Of a stretch of DNA of 64,000 bases, positions 8,782 to 18,633 are shown piece after piece. This stretch comes from Acidobacteriaceae bacterium (GTDB lineage: Bacteria > Acidobacteriota > Terriglobia > Terriglobales > Acidobacteriaceae), in NCBI GenBank assembly GCA_003134655.1, contig PLBY01000035.1, positions 66,743-130,742 on the forward strand, in the 5' to 3' direction. Below the pieces are notes generated by a model. The model was not told the DNA's origin. It ran no database searches and worked only from the letters and a program-made list of their open reading frames with translations. Every line of letters begins with the position of its first letter. Position 1 is the first letter of the stretch. Position numbers and translations under genes: made by a program.

Positions 8782-11205
8782 CTACTCGTAGCGCAGCGCC
8801 ACCATGGGATCGACCTTCGCTGCCTTGTTCGCGGGCAAGTAACATGCGAGGAGAGCAGCCATGAACAGCGTGACCGCGACCGCACTGAACGCTGCTAGAT
8901 CAATCGTGCCTACTCCGTACAACAGTCCGCGCATAGCACGGCCTACAAAGCAGGCCCCAACGAGCCCCAAGCCCAGGCCGATGGCAGCCAGAATAATGCC
9001 CTCTTTCAGAATCAGGCCGAGCACGTGATCCTGGCTCGCGCCCAACGCCATGCGCAATCCGATTTCGTGAGTGCGCTGAGCCACGGCGAAGGCCATGACC
9101 CCGTAGATGCCGATGGCGGCCAGCACCAGTGCCACAGTTGCAAAGCTGATGTAGAGCGCAGTCGTGAACCGATCTCCCACTAAAGACTCGCTGACGATCT
9201 GGTCCATGGTCCTTACATTGGCCAAGGCCAGGTCAGAGTCGACGGAGTGCACCGCGCCGGCGATGCTCTTCGTCATCTGCGCCGGATCGCCGGTGGTTCG
9301 CACTGCCATGGAAGCTTGCGGCCATGGACTCTGCGCGAAAGGGACATCAATCTCCGGAAAACCAGTGCTGCGAATGCCGCCGTTATGAGTATTGCGATAC
9401 ACCCCGATGATCTGCCACTCCAGCGGCGGTCCCAGCTTGGTCACGCCCGGAATCAGTTGCTCGACTAAGATGCGCTGGGTTAGAGGATCCACTCCGGAAA
9501 GATAGCGGTTGACGAAAGTCTCATTCACGATCGCGACTGGCACGCTGCTGGCAGTGTCCTGATCGGTGAACGCCCGGCCCTTCGCCATCTGGATGGCGAA
9601 GGTCTGGAAGAATCCGGGTGTGACCATCTGGAATCCGGCACCGGGACGAGCAGACGGATCTGCGACGGGCTTGCCCACGATGGTGAATGGCATTCCGAAG
9701 TTCGTGCCTTGCAGAGGCATGCCAGTGCCAGCTTCGGCCCGGATCACTCCCGGCAGCGACTCAATCTTCTCCACGAGTTGCTTGTAATACGCAACGATCT
9801 GCTCGGGTTGCGTGAGTCGCTTCTCCGGCACAGGAAGGCTGAACGTCAGAATGTGATCGGTGCGGAAACCGGGATCGACTCGTGCCAGGTTCCAGAAGCT
9901 GTGGATGGCAAGACCCGCACCGGCCAGCAAGGTCAGTGCTAGAGCAAACTCCCCGACGACGAGAGATCTCCGAAGCCGATGCTTTCCGGCGCTGGTGCCC
10001 GAGCGTCCGCCCTCTTTCAGCGTGTCATTGGGATCGACGCGCGAGGCCTGCCACGCCGGAACGCAACCGAACAGCATACCGGCGATCGTCGTAGTCAACA
10101 GGGTAAATAGCAGAACTGGGATATTCAGCGCCACATCTGCCTCGGAAGGAAGAGTGAACGGCGGCATCTTCGCCATCATGATCTTGATGATCGCCGCGCC
10201 TAGCCCAATCCCGAGCACGCCGCCAAGTACCGCCAATACCAGGCTCTCCGTGAGGAGCTGGCTGAACACGTGCCATCGGGTCGCGCCCAGCGAAGTGCGC
10301 ACGGCCAGCTCTTTCAGCCGCGTTGTCCCCCTGGCGAGCACAAGGTTGGCAACGTTGCCGCAGGCAATGAGGAGGATAAAGCCAACCCCTCCCATCAACA
10401 GCCAGAGCGTTTGCTTTGCCTCCTTCGGGAAAAAATCGTTGTGAAGCTCTTCCACGCTGGCGTCCCAGCCCTTGTTGCTTTGCGGGTGATCTTGTGCAAT
10501 GCGGTTGGTCACCACTTCCATGTCGGCCTGTGCCTGGGACAACGGGACGCCCGGCTTCATGCGGGCCATGACCAGCAGCCAATGAAAATCGTGGTTGATC
10601 TGATCCGGCTTGAAAGCAAGGGGGACGGCGAATTGGGCATCGAGCCGGTCAGTCTGGCCAGCTGCGAGAACTCCCACCACCGTGTACGGCTCGCTGTTCA
10701 TTTGGATCGGCTTGCCAATGATATTGCGGTCGGCACCGAGATGCTCCCAAAGCCGATGGGTGAGGATGACCTCGTGGTCCTTGCCGGGCACTCCCTCTTC
10801 TGGGAGAAAATCCCGTCCCATCAGAAAAGAGTTTCCTGTCATGCTGAAAAATCCCGGCGTATCCGCATTTCCGCTGATCTGTTCCGGTTGCGCGGGGGTA
10901 GCGAAGTTGTAGCTAGCTCCGGTCCAGGCGTTTATGTCCGTGAGGGTCTTGTTCTGCTGCTTCCAGTCGAGAAAATCGCCCGCCGAGACTACGTTGTTGC
11001 CGCCCTGGACCTTGGACCACACCATCACCAGCTGATCAGGATTGGGATACGGCATGGGAGCCAGCAGCACAGCGTAGATGACGCTGAAGATCGCGGTGTT
11101 TGCGCCAATGCCCAGCGCAAGTGTGAGCGCGGCAATCAGGGTGAAGCCGGGGTTCTTGCGCAGCAATCGAATACCGTAGCGAGCGTTCTGCCGTAGTGTT
11201 TTCAT
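8782..11205 (-). CDS. ADOP-type duplicated MacB/FtsX permease, array copy 6
   Basis: An 807-residue permease. The open frame extends to 11349, but the added 48 residues overlap the preceding gene and look unlike an N-terminus. ATG 11205 gives MKTLRQNARYGIRLLRKNPGF, aligns with the sisters, and sits 5 bases after AGGAG formed by the upstream stop codon TAG. Both FtsX modules are intact, with coupling motifs KELAVRTSLGA and HEIGLRMALGA and terminal DPMVALRYE. The first periplasmic domain is of the YPNPDQLVMVW / DFLDWKQQN class. Its N-terminus diverges most from the others (IRLLRKNPGFTLIAALTLALG). Confidence 0.92.
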   Translation of the reverse strand: MKTLRQNARYGIRLLRKNPGFTLIAALTLALGIGANTAIFSVIYAVLLAPMPYPNPDQLVMVWSKVQGGNNVVSAGDFLDWKQQNKTLTDINAWTGASYNFATPAQPEQISGNADTPGFFSMTGNSFLMGRDFLPEEGVPGKDHEVILTHRLWEHLGADRNIIGKPIQMNSEPYTVVGVLAAGQTDRLDAQFAVPLAFKPDQINHDFHWLLVMARMKPGVPLSQAQADMEVVTNRIAQDHPQSNKGWDASVEELHNDFFPKEAKQTLWLLMGGVGFILLIACGNVANLVLARGTTRLKELAVRTSLGATRWHVFSQLLTESLVLAVLGGVLGIGLGAAIIKIMMAKMPPFTLPSEADVALNIPVLLFTLLTTTIAGMLFGCVPAWQASRVDPNDTLKEGGRSGTSAGKHRLRRSLVVGEFALALTLLAGAGLAIHSFWNLARVDPGFRTDHILTFSLPVPEKRLTQPEQIVAYYKQLVEKIESLPGVIRAEAGTGMPLQGTNFGMPFTIVGKPVADPSARPGAGFQMVTPGFFQTFAIQMAKGRAFTDQDTASSVPVAIVNETFVNRYLSGVDPLTQRILVEQLIPGVTKLGPPLEWQIIGVYRNTHNGGIRSTGFPEIDVPFAQSPWPQASMAVRTTGDPAQMTKSIAGAVHSVDSDLALANVRTMDQIVSESLVGDRFTTALYISFATVALVLAAIGIYGVMAFAVAQRTHEIGLRMALGASQDHVLGLILKEGIILAAIGLGLGLVGACFVGRAMRGLLYGVGTIDLAAFSAVAVTLFMAALLACYLPANKAAKVDPMVALRYE

Positions 11206-11212
11206 GAGTCTC

Positions 11213-11659
11213 CTACTCGTAGCGCAATGCAACCATGGGATCAACTCGCGCTGCCCTTCGTGCGGGAATGTAGCTCGCAAGCATCGCCGACGTCGCCAGC
11301 ACTGCAGAAACCGCAGCAAGCGTTGCTGCGTCCCACGATCGAACTCCAAACAGCAGACCGCGGATCAGGTTTGCAGCAGCGATCGAACACATCAGGCCGG
11401 CCCCAATTCCAGTTGTCACTAGCCAGCCCGCCTCTTTCAAAATGAGCTGATACACCGAACTGCGCTGAGCGCCGAGGGCCATGCGAACGCCGATCTCTCG
11501 AGTTCTCTGGCTCACCGAGTACGCAATCACGCCGTAGAGACCGACGACGCCCAGCAGCAACGCTAATGTGGCGAAGCCGCCCACGAGCCAGGCAGAGGAA
11601 CGGTGGAGATACGCGCTGGGTGAATCGTTGATTCTGGCGACCATGGTGGTCTCATTCAT
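11213..11659 (-). CDS. Permease copy 5, C-terminal part (last FtsX block, split by a frameshift)
   Basis: A 148-residue frame starts at ATG 11659, overlapping the stop of the N-terminal part by 4 bp (ATGA). It carries the final FtsX block of an ADOP permease: the SPSAYLHRSSAWLVGGFA junction, three TM helices, coupling motif [11 protein letters not shown] and terminal DPMVALRYE. Together with the upstream part it makes about 807 residues, the normal length. Nothing appears missing at the junction except reading frame, which a single-base change would explain. It may be translated by stop-start coupling into a separate membrane protein, or be the distal part of a pseudogene. Confidence 0.8.
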   Translation of the reverse strand: MNETTMVARINDSPSAYLHRSSAWLVGGFATLALLLGVVGLYGVIAYSVSQRTREIGVRMALGAQRSSVYQLILKEAGWLVTTGIGAGLMCSIAAANLIRGLLFGVRSWDAATLAAVSAVLATSAMLASYIPARRAARVDPMVALRYE

Positions 11660-13635
11660 CGTGCCAATGCGGGATCGATCTCCCGGATGGCGGCGACCAG
11701 CGCTGGCAGCACAGATTGCTCGGCCTGCGACGTGCGAACGACGACGGAGAAATAAGTGTCGCCATCCTGGTTGAACGGATAGTAGACGGCCGGCCAGATC
11801 TCGGAATCCAGCGAGCCATCTTTCACGTCTTCGACGACGCCGACAATTTCCTTAATCGACTTCGGCGTCAATTCGGTGTCGCCGATTCTCTTACCGATAG
11901 GATCTTCCCCGGGAAAGTACTTCCTGGCCAGAGTCTGGTTGATGATGACAACGAGAGGCTTCGTCGCATCGTCGGCCTCTGTAAAGTAGCGGCCTCGCAA
12001 TAGCTTGGCCCGAATCGTAGAGAAGAATTCGGAACTCACATCCCGCTGGTTCACTTCATTGTGTTCTCCGTTGTACGGACGCCCCACAAAACGGATCCAG
12101 TCGGTGTTGCCGTTAAAGCTGATGGGCAACCCGCTGGAGATGCCCGCCGACTGAACTCCCGGCAGGCTTGAAACGCGGCTGATGATCTGCTTCTGAACGG
12201 CGACCACTTGCTCGTCCTTCGCGTAGGTCACATCCGATAAAGCAACCTGCACCGTGGCGAGATGGTCGGCCCGGAATCCGATCTCCACATGGAGCAAGCG
12301 ATAGAAACTCTTACCCAGCAATCCAGCACTCACCAGCAGAACAACGGCAATCGCGAGTTCGACGACGACCAGATTTGTGCCGAAACGGCGCCACAACGTC
12401 CCGGCGTAACCACGGCCGCCTTCCGTCAGCCCCTCTCGCATTTTGTTGAGCGGCAAGCGAACGATAGGCGGCAAAGACAAGAGAGTTGCTGCTAAAAAGA
12501 AGATGCTGCAAGCAAATACCAGTACGTGGGAGTTCAGGCCCAGCCCGCTGAGATACGGCATACCCGTCATCATGTCTTTAGAGATCAGCCGGGTAAGGAT
12601 CTGCATCGCGCCATCCGCGGCGGCTATACCCAACAAGCTGCCCACCGCCATCAGCACCAGTCCCTCGGTTATGAATTGGCGAACCAGCCTTCCTCGCGAG
12701 GCACCGAGCGCGCCTCGAACCGCGATCTCACGCCTGCGGCTTTCCGAGCGAACCAATAGCAAGCTCGACACATTCACGCACGCGATCACCAGCAGCAATC
12801 CCGCCCCCCCAAGCAACGCGAGCAAAATGGGGCGGATATCTTTAACAATGACCTCAGAGAGCGGCAACACGGTTGCCCCCTGGCCGCGGTTGTCTTTGGG
12901 GTACTGCAGCTCCAATTGACCCGCGATCGCTTTCATGTTGGCCAGGGCCATCTCGACGGAGACTCCATCCTTGAGCCGCCCGATCCCCGTCAGGCCGTGG
13001 CAGCTTCGCCGGATGGAGCACGAGTCGGATGCATGCAGCGTCGTCCAGAATTCCGAATTTGCGCTGGGCGCAAACTGAAAGCTCTGCGGCAACACTCCGA
13101 CGATGGCGTAAGGCGTGCCGCTGAGGGAAACGACTTCTCCGACTACATCTTTCCGTCCACCAAATCGTTTCTGCCAGGTGGCATAGCTCAGAATCACGGT
13201 CTTGGGCGCGGAGGGTAGATCCTCTCCTGCATAAAAATCGCGCCCAAGCCCGGGAGAGACACCCAAGGTGCGAAAGAACCCGTCACTCACGCGAATTCCC
13301 CGCACAGGCTCGGTACCGGCGGGCGTACGAAGCAGATACCCAGTCCCGTTGTACACATCCATCGAACTGAAGACCTGGTTGAGTCTTTTCCAATCCAGGT
13401 AGTCCGGATAGGAAAGGTTCGCGAGCGGAATCATCGGAACACTTTCCGTCACGAAGACCAGGCGGTTGGGATTCGGGTAGGGCAACGGCTTGATCAGTGC
13501 GGCGTCCACAAAAGCAAAAATGGACAAGCTGGCGCACATCCCCAGAGTCAGCACCACGACCGCCGTGAGCGCGAAGCCAGGGCTCTTGCGGAGCTGGCGC
13601 AGTGCGTAGCGGAAATCCTGCAGAAAACCGTTCAT
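11656..13635 (-). CDS. Permease copy 5, N-terminal part (frameshifted before the last FtsX block)
   Basis: A 659-residue frame from ATG 13635 ([21 protein letters not shown]), preceded by GAGAGGG; a GTG at 13650 lies inside the overlap with the upstream stop and is less likely. It contains TM1, the first periplasmic domain, the first FtsX block with coupling motif REIAVRGALGA, the second TM and the second periplasmic domain. It stops after REIDPALAR, just before the last FtsX block, which continues in another frame at 11659. The first periplasmic domain has an added Cys pair near 235 (DSCSIRRSCHG). All domains before the break look intact, so decay, if any, is recent. Confidence 0.82.
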   Translation of the reverse strand: MNGFLQDFRYALRQLRKSPGFALTAVVVLTLGMCASLSIFAFVDAALIKPLPYPNPNRLVFVTESVPMIPLANLSYPDYLDWKRLNQVFSSMDVYNGTGYLLRTPAGTEPVRGIRVSDGFFRTLGVSPGLGRDFYAGEDLPSAPKTVILSYATWQKRFGGRKDVVGEVVSLSGTPYAIVGVLPQSFQFAPSANSEFWTTLHASDSCSIRRSCHGLTGIGRLKDGVSVEMALANMKAIAGQLELQYPKDNRGQGATVLPLSEVIVKDIRPILLALLGGAGLLLVIACVNVSSLLLVRSESRRREIAVRGALGASRGRLVRQFITEGLVLMAVGSLLGIAAADGAMQILTRLISKDMMTGMPYLSGLGLNSHVLVFACSIFFLAATLLSLPPIVRLPLNKMREGLTEGGRGYAGTLWRRFGTNLVVVELAIAVVLLVSAGLLGKSFYRLLHVEIGFRADHLATVQVALSDVTYAKDEQVVAVQKQIISRVSSLPGVQSAGISSGLPISFNGNTDWIRFVGRPYNGEHNEVNQRDVSSEFFSTIRAKLLRGRYFTEADDATKPLVVIINQTLARKYFPGEDPIGKRIGDTELTPKSIKEIVGVVEDVKDGSLDSEIWPAVYYPFNQDGDTYFSVVVRTSQAEQSVLPALVAAIREIDPALAR

Positions 13636-13646
13636 GAGATTCCCTC

Positions 13647-16094
13647 TCACTCGTACCTCAACGCCACCATCGGATCGACCCTGGTTGCCCGATAAGCCGG
13701 AATAAGGCTGGCTAACAAAGCGATCACCGCCAGCAACGCGATCACCGAAACAAACGTAACGGGATCAGTGGGCCTTACCTCAAAGACGAGGCTCGACAGG
13801 ACACGCCCTAGCAACAGCGCGCCGGCCGCGCCGATGGCGACTCCAAGTAAAGTCGGCTTCATACCTTCGAAGACAACTCTGCGCAATTCGTCGCCGAAGC
13901 GGGCACCCAGAGCCAAGCGGATTCCGATTTCCCGTACGCTCCGCTTGACGCTGTACGACAGCACACTGTAGATACCCACGGCCGCCAGCAACAGGGCGAG
14001 CCCGGCGAATGCACCGAGCAGCAGCATGTTGAACCGTTGCTGGGAGACGGAGCTCGCGACCAGATCGTCCATCGTGAAGATGTCGCGCAAAGGAATATTC
14101 GGATCGACGTCATGCACCCCGTTCGCCACGGGCGATACCATGCCTGCAGAACCAGAGGCCGAGCGGACGACCAGCGTCATCGGAAATGAGCTCCATCCGC
14201 CGTTCGATGAGGGGGAAATCTGGTCGAGAGGAAAATATAGAGCCGCGTTCGGGCGGGTCTGATCCAGACTGTCGAGCTTGACGTCGCCAACAACTCCAAC
14301 TACTTCGCGAAGTGCGCCAGGAAAAAACGGCAGCGTAAGGCGCTTGCCGATGGGATCCTCGCCAGGCCAGAACTGCCGGGCCATGGATTCGCTGATCAGG
14401 ATGACGTCCGGCCTGCCCGCAGTGTCCGCGTCGCTAATATCCCGTCCTCGCAGAATCGGGACATGCAGCGCGCTCATGTAACCCGGGCTGATGAGACGCA
14501 CGTCGACCTCCGGCTGTTCCGACATCGGGACAACTGGGCGCCCTTCGATCGCAATGGGTTGATGGGAACCGCCATTGTCCAGGGGAATGTCATCGATCAC
14601 GCCGGCAGATTCAACCCCGGGCAGGGTTCGTATCCGCTGCAGCACGCGCTCGAAAAAATTGAACTGCTGCGCTGGAGAAGCAAATTTTGCCCGGGACACC
14701 ATTGCGTTCATGGTCAGAACATTGCGTGCATCAAAACCCGGATTCACGCTTTGGAGTTTTTGAAAGCTGCGGATCATCAGCCCCGCGCCAACTAGCAGCA
14801 TGAGTGAGAGGGCGACCTCCGACACAACCAGAATGCTGCGGGTGCGATGTCCGCCGGAATCCGCATCGGTTCGCCCCAGTCCCTGTTTGAGCACCTGACT
14901 CACGTTGCCCCGCGCCAGACGCACGGCCGGCAGCACTCCCGCAATAACGCCGTTGAGTACGGAAATCACGGCTGTGAAAGCAAGGACCTGCGAGTCCAGC
15001 GTGATCTCCGTGAAACCCGGCAATTTGTCCCCCAGAAAAACCACAATCAGCCGGATTCCAAAATGAGCGCAGGACAGGCCAAGGGCCCCGCCCGCGAGTG
15101 CCAGGAGTACAGTCTCGGTGAGGAGTTGGCGGAGCACTCGCGGCCAGCTCGCACCCAACGCCGTGCGAATCGCGATCTCCTTCTGGCGGCTGAAGGTTTT
15201 TGCAAGTGCCAGGTTGGCCACGTTCACACAGGCAATCAGCAGGACGAAGGCAACGGCTCCGAGCAGCACGAGCAGGGGAGTGCGAACGTCGCTCACCATA
15301 TCGTCATGCAATGGCAGGACTGTCGCACCCCATCCCTTGTCGTCATCGGGATAGAGTTGCTGCAAGCGGTCTGAGATGGTGTTCATCTCAGCCTTGGCCT
15401 GTTGCAATTCAAGTCCGGGCTTGAGCCGTGCGATGACCATATAGTGATGCTCTCCACGCACCGCGCGTTCTTTATCGGTCCAAGCCATCGGCGTCCACGC
15501 CTGGGCAAAGTCAGGAAACCGGAAGCTTGCCGGCATGACCCCAGCTACGAGGTAGGCTTCGCCATCCAGATTGACGTTGTGACCTACGATGTCAGGATTC
15601 GACCCAAAATGCTCTTGCCACATGCGGTGACTGAGAACTAAAACGTGCGCGTGGCCTACCTGATCCTCGTCGGGAGAAAACACGCGACCCAGCATGGGCG
15701 AAACACCCAGAGTCGAGAAGAACCCCGAAGAAACCGCGCAGGCGGCCACTTGTTCGGGCTTGTCGCCACCCGTCATCGCGAAGCCGTGGTACGCCATGAT
15801 AGCCATGCTGTCGAATACATGGTTCTGGTTTTCCCAGTCTCTATAATTCGCCGCCGACACTGAGAGCAATGTCATTCCGGGGAAGCTCTTCGGAGGTGGA
15901 ACATGCCAGATGCGGACGAGGCGGCCGAGATCCCTGAACGCCAGCGGCCGCAGCAGAACTCCGTTGACCACGCTGAAGATCGCCGTGTTCGCGCCAATCC
16001 CTAGAGCCAGCGTGACAACCGCAACCGCGGTGAAGCCGGGGCTCTTGAGAAGCTGTCGCACGGCATAACGGACGTCGTGAAAAACCCAATTCAT
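13647..16094 (-). CDS. ADOP-type duplicated MacB/FtsX permease, array copy 4
   Basis: An 815-residue permease starting [21 protein letters not shown] at ATG 16094, after TAGGAG supplied by the upstream stop codon. Both modules are complete: coupling motifs [11 protein letters not shown] (first) and [11 protein letters not shown] (second), periplasmic domains at about 45-280 and 455-690, terminal DPMVALRYE. The stop codon overlaps the alternative GTG of copy 5. The second module uses a KRSVREIG loop rather than the common SQRTREIG loop. The 9-bp gap to copy 3 indicates co-transcription. Confidence 0.92.
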   Translation of the reverse strand: MNWVFHDVRYAVRQLLKSPGFTAVAVVTLALGIGANTAIFSVVNGVLLRPLAFRDLGRLVRIWHVPPPKSFPGMTLLSVSAANYRDWENQNHVFDSMAIMAYHGFAMTGGDKPEQVAACAVSSGFFSTLGVSPMLGRVFSPDEDQVGHAHVLVLSHRMWQEHFGSNPDIVGHNVNLDGEAYLVAGVMPASFRFPDFAQAWTPMAWTDKERAVRGEHHYMVIARLKPGLELQQAKAEMNTISDRLQQLYPDDDKGWGATVLPLHDDMVSDVRTPLLVLLGAVAFVLLIACVNVANLALAKTFSRQKEIAIRTALGASWPRVLRQLLTETVLLALAGGALGLSCAHFGIRLIVVFLGDKLPGFTEITLDSQVLAFTAVISVLNGVIAGVLPAVRLARGNVSQVLKQGLGRTDADSGGHRTRSILVVSEVALSLMLLVGAGLMIRSFQKLQSVNPGFDARNVLTMNAMVSRAKFASPAQQFNFFERVLQRIRTLPGVESAGVIDDIPLDNGGSHQPIAIEGRPVVPMSEQPEVDVRLISPGYMSALHVPILRGRDISDADTAGRPDVILISESMARQFWPGEDPIGKRLTLPFFPGALREVVGVVGDVKLDSLDQTRPNAALYFPLDQISPSSNGGWSSFPMTLVVRSASGSAGMVSPVANGVHDVDPNIPLRDIFTMDDLVASSVSQQRFNMLLLGAFAGLALLLAAVGIYSVLSYSVKRSVREIGIRLALGARFGDELRRVVFEGMKPTLLGVAIGAAGALLLGRVLSSLVFEVRPTDPVTFVSVIALLAVIALLASLIPAYRATRVDPMVALRYE

Positions 16095-16103
16095 CAGAAG
16101 CTC

Positions 16104-18587
16104 CTATTCGTATCTCAGCGCTACCATGGGATCGATCTTGGTCGCCCGACGCGTAGGAATATAGGTAGCCACGCACGCGATGAAGGCCAGCAACAGCGAA
16201 ACTCCCACGTAGGTAACTGGGTCGCTAGGCGTAATGCCGACGAGAAAATCGCTGACCAGACGTCCCGCGGCGAGCGCGGCGAGCAAGCCAACGGTCAAGC
16301 CCGATGCGACAATCACTGCGCCCTGCCGTCCGATCATCCTGAGAATGTCGCGACGCTGAGCCCCCAGCGCCATTCGCACACCAATCTCTTGCGTGCGCTG
16401 GCTGACGGCGTACGACATCAGTCCGTACACACCCACCACTGCGAGAATCAGCCCCAGCAATCCCAACGCAGCGGCCAAACTCGCCCCGACTTCGAAGAAC
16501 AGCAATCCATTGCCGCCGTGAAGGGCTTCCGTCATCGTGCGTACGCCATAGACTGGAATCGCCGGCGCCAGCGACTGTGCGATTGCTCGCACTTCGGCGA
16601 CCATGTCCTGCGCGCTCCGTTCCGAGCGTATTTGCAGCGTCTCAGTCGACACGTAACTCTGCGCCGCCGGCAGATAGAAGATCGGTTCGAATTCCCCATA
16701 GAGTTGGTTCATTCGGCTGTTTTGCACGACGCCAACGATCGTCACGGGATGCTTTGGATCAGAAGTCAGCGTAAAAGACCTTCCCAGCGGATCTTGACGC
16801 GGCCAAAAGCGTTCCGCCATCGCCTGGTTGATCACGGCAACGTGGGGCGCGTTTTCGTTGTCCGCGTCGGTGAAATCACGGCCGCGTTTCAGCGCGATAT
16901 GCATGGTGCTGAAGTAGTCCGAAGACACAGCATTGTCTTCGGCGTGAGGTGCTTCCTGGTTTGCAGAGGTTGCGTATCCGGGAATCACCAAGTCGCTGCC
17001 CTGGACGGAGTCGCTCAGCGGAACCACCGACGCAAGGCTGGCCGACTGTACTCCGGGCAGAGCGAGTGCGCGTTCCAGCATCGCGCGATAGAAAGCTCGG
17101 CCCTGCGCCTCCGTGTAGCCGATCTCGTTCGGGTCGAGCGTCAAATTGAGGACATGCTGGGGATCAAACCCCAAATCGCTGGTCTGGACACCGCGAAGAC
17201 TGCGGACAAATAGTCCTGCAACGATCAGCAAAGTCAGCGACCCTCCAACCTGGACGGCAACGAGGACATCGCGCAAACGCTGGCGTCCAGCGGTCGATGT
17301 GCGTCCGCCTTCGTGCAACACTTCGCGCAAGTTGCCATGCCGGATGCGGGCCGCAGGCACGACTACAACGAACGCCGCGGTTGCCGCCGCGACTGCGAAG
17401 GCATACGCGAACACGCGCCAGTTGAACTCGAAATCAAAGACGACCGGCAACTCAGTCTGAAGGGACAAAGAACCGAATAGACGTGCACCACTCAAGCCAA
17501 GCAGAACTCCAACACCGCAGCTGAGCGCCGCCACAAGCAGACTCTCCGTAAGCAGTTGGCGTACTAATCGGCCACTTCCGGCGCCCAGTACGGCACGCAC
17601 CGCCATCTCGCGCTGGCGCGCGGCCGCGCGAACAAGGAAAAGGTTCGCGACGTTCACGCAGGCCAGGACCAGCACCAGGGCAGCTAGTGTCAGAAACAGG
17701 GCTGCCAGCTTGGGAAAAGGATTCGTCGTCCCGCTCATGATTCCGGGGGGCCGCAAGGGATTGGCCTGCAATTCGCCAATTCCGCGATCTCTGGGATATT
17801 TCTTCAGCAGACGCTGACCCACGACGGCGAGTTCGGACTGGACTTGTTTCGAATTCGCCCCGGGCTTTACTCGCGCAAGGGCGAGCATGCTACGCGTGCT
17901 GGGATTAGACAGAAAGTCACCCGCAACGCCTCTCTCGATCAGGAACATGCTCAGCGGAAGATAAGCCTGGATCTCAAGGATGGGAGTCGGCCCAAAAAAC
18001 GCCTTCGGCGCAACTCCGACGACCGTGACTGGATGACCGTTGATTGAAACGGCTTTCCCGACGATCGCGGGGTCACCGGCAAAACGAGTCTGCCAATAGT
18101 TGTAACTCAGAACGACGACCGGGTCCGCGCCGGCGGCCTTCCCTTCCGTGCTCAAAATGAAACGGCCCGCGGCCGGCGCAATGCCCAGCAGTGAGAAGAA
18201 ATCTCCGCCCACGTAAGCCGCCTGAACGCTTTTGGTTGTACCGTCTGCGGTTAGTCCACTCTGCGAGTTCTGCTCCCCCGCCAAGCCGCCGAAAATGAAT
18301 GGCGTTATACCCGAAAAAACATCCGTAGTTTGCTTCTGAATTTCCGCAAACTCGGGATACGAGAATTGAATTTCGGAATTTGCGCCCGGCCGGCTAAAAG
18401 CCAGAAAGTGCATCTGCTGCGGATCCTTGATCGGCAAAGACCGCAGGACCAGCCGATCCACCATACTGAAAATGGCAGTGTTGGCTCCAATGCCAAGTCC
18501 AAGAGTTAACACGACGACCGAGAAAAAGGCCGGGCTTTTGCGCAACTGCCGTACCGCATAGCGAAGGTCTTGCAGCAACCCGTTCAT
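16104..18587 (-). CDS. ADOP-type duplicated MacB/FtsX permease, array copy 3
   Basis: An 827-residue permease starting [21 protein letters not shown] at ATG 18587 after GGGAGG. Two complete MacB/FtsX modules with coupling motifs REMAVRAVLGA and [11 protein letters not shown], ending in DPMVALRYE. The first periplasmic domain is of the ADRLV-less IKDPQQMHFLAFSRPG type and includes a loop PRDRGIGELQANPLRPP near 270. Its first 60 bp are nearly identical at DNA level to those of copy 2 (103-bp repeat), although the rest of the two proteins is diverged, which points to recombination or gene conversion at the junction. Confidence 0.92.
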   Translation of the reverse strand: MNGLLQDLRYAVRQLRKSPAFFSVVVLTLGLGIGANTAIFSMVDRLVLRSLPIKDPQQMHFLAFSRPGANSEIQFSYPEFAEIQKQTTDVFSGITPFIFGGLAGEQNSQSGLTADGTTKSVQAAYVGGDFFSLLGIAPAAGRFILSTEGKAAGADPVVVLSYNYWQTRFAGDPAIVGKAVSINGHPVTVVGVAPKAFFGPTPILEIQAYLPLSMFLIERGVAGDFLSNPSTRSMLALARVKPGANSKQVQSELAVVGQRLLKKYPRDRGIGELQANPLRPPGIMSGTTNPFPKLAALFLTLAALVLVLACVNVANLFLVRAAARQREMAVRAVLGAGSGRLVRQLLTESLLVAALSCGVGVLLGLSGARLFGSLSLQTELPVVFDFEFNWRVFAYAFAVAAATAAFVVVVPAARIRHGNLREVLHEGGRTSTAGRQRLRDVLVAVQVGGSLTLLIVAGLFVRSLRGVQTSDLGFDPQHVLNLTLDPNEIGYTEAQGRAFYRAMLERALALPGVQSASLASVVPLSDSVQGSDLVIPGYATSANQEAPHAEDNAVSSDYFSTMHIALKRGRDFTDADNENAPHVAVINQAMAERFWPRQDPLGRSFTLTSDPKHPVTIVGVVQNSRMNQLYGEFEPIFYLPAAQSYVSTETLQIRSERSAQDMVAEVRAIAQSLAPAIPVYGVRTMTEALHGGNGLLFFEVGASLAAALGLLGLILAVVGVYGLMSYAVSQRTQEIGVRMALGAQRRDILRMIGRQGAVIVASGLTVGLLAALAAGRLVSDFLVGITPSDPVTYVGVSLLLAFIACVATYIPTRRATKIDPMVALRYE

Positions 18588-18633
18588 CGTTCACCTCCCA
18601 CTACTCGTACCTCAGGGCCACCATGGGATCGAC
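18531..18633 (-). repeat. 103-bp junction repeat, copy A (end of permease 2 / start of permease 3)
   Basis: By eye, this segment matches 20986-21088 at 98 of 103 positions. It spans the last codons of one permease, the stop codon, the GGGAGG ribosome-binding site and the first 19 codons of the next. The copies are 2455 bp apart, which equals one permease unit, as expected from tandem duplication or gene conversion within the array. Confidence 0.85.
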
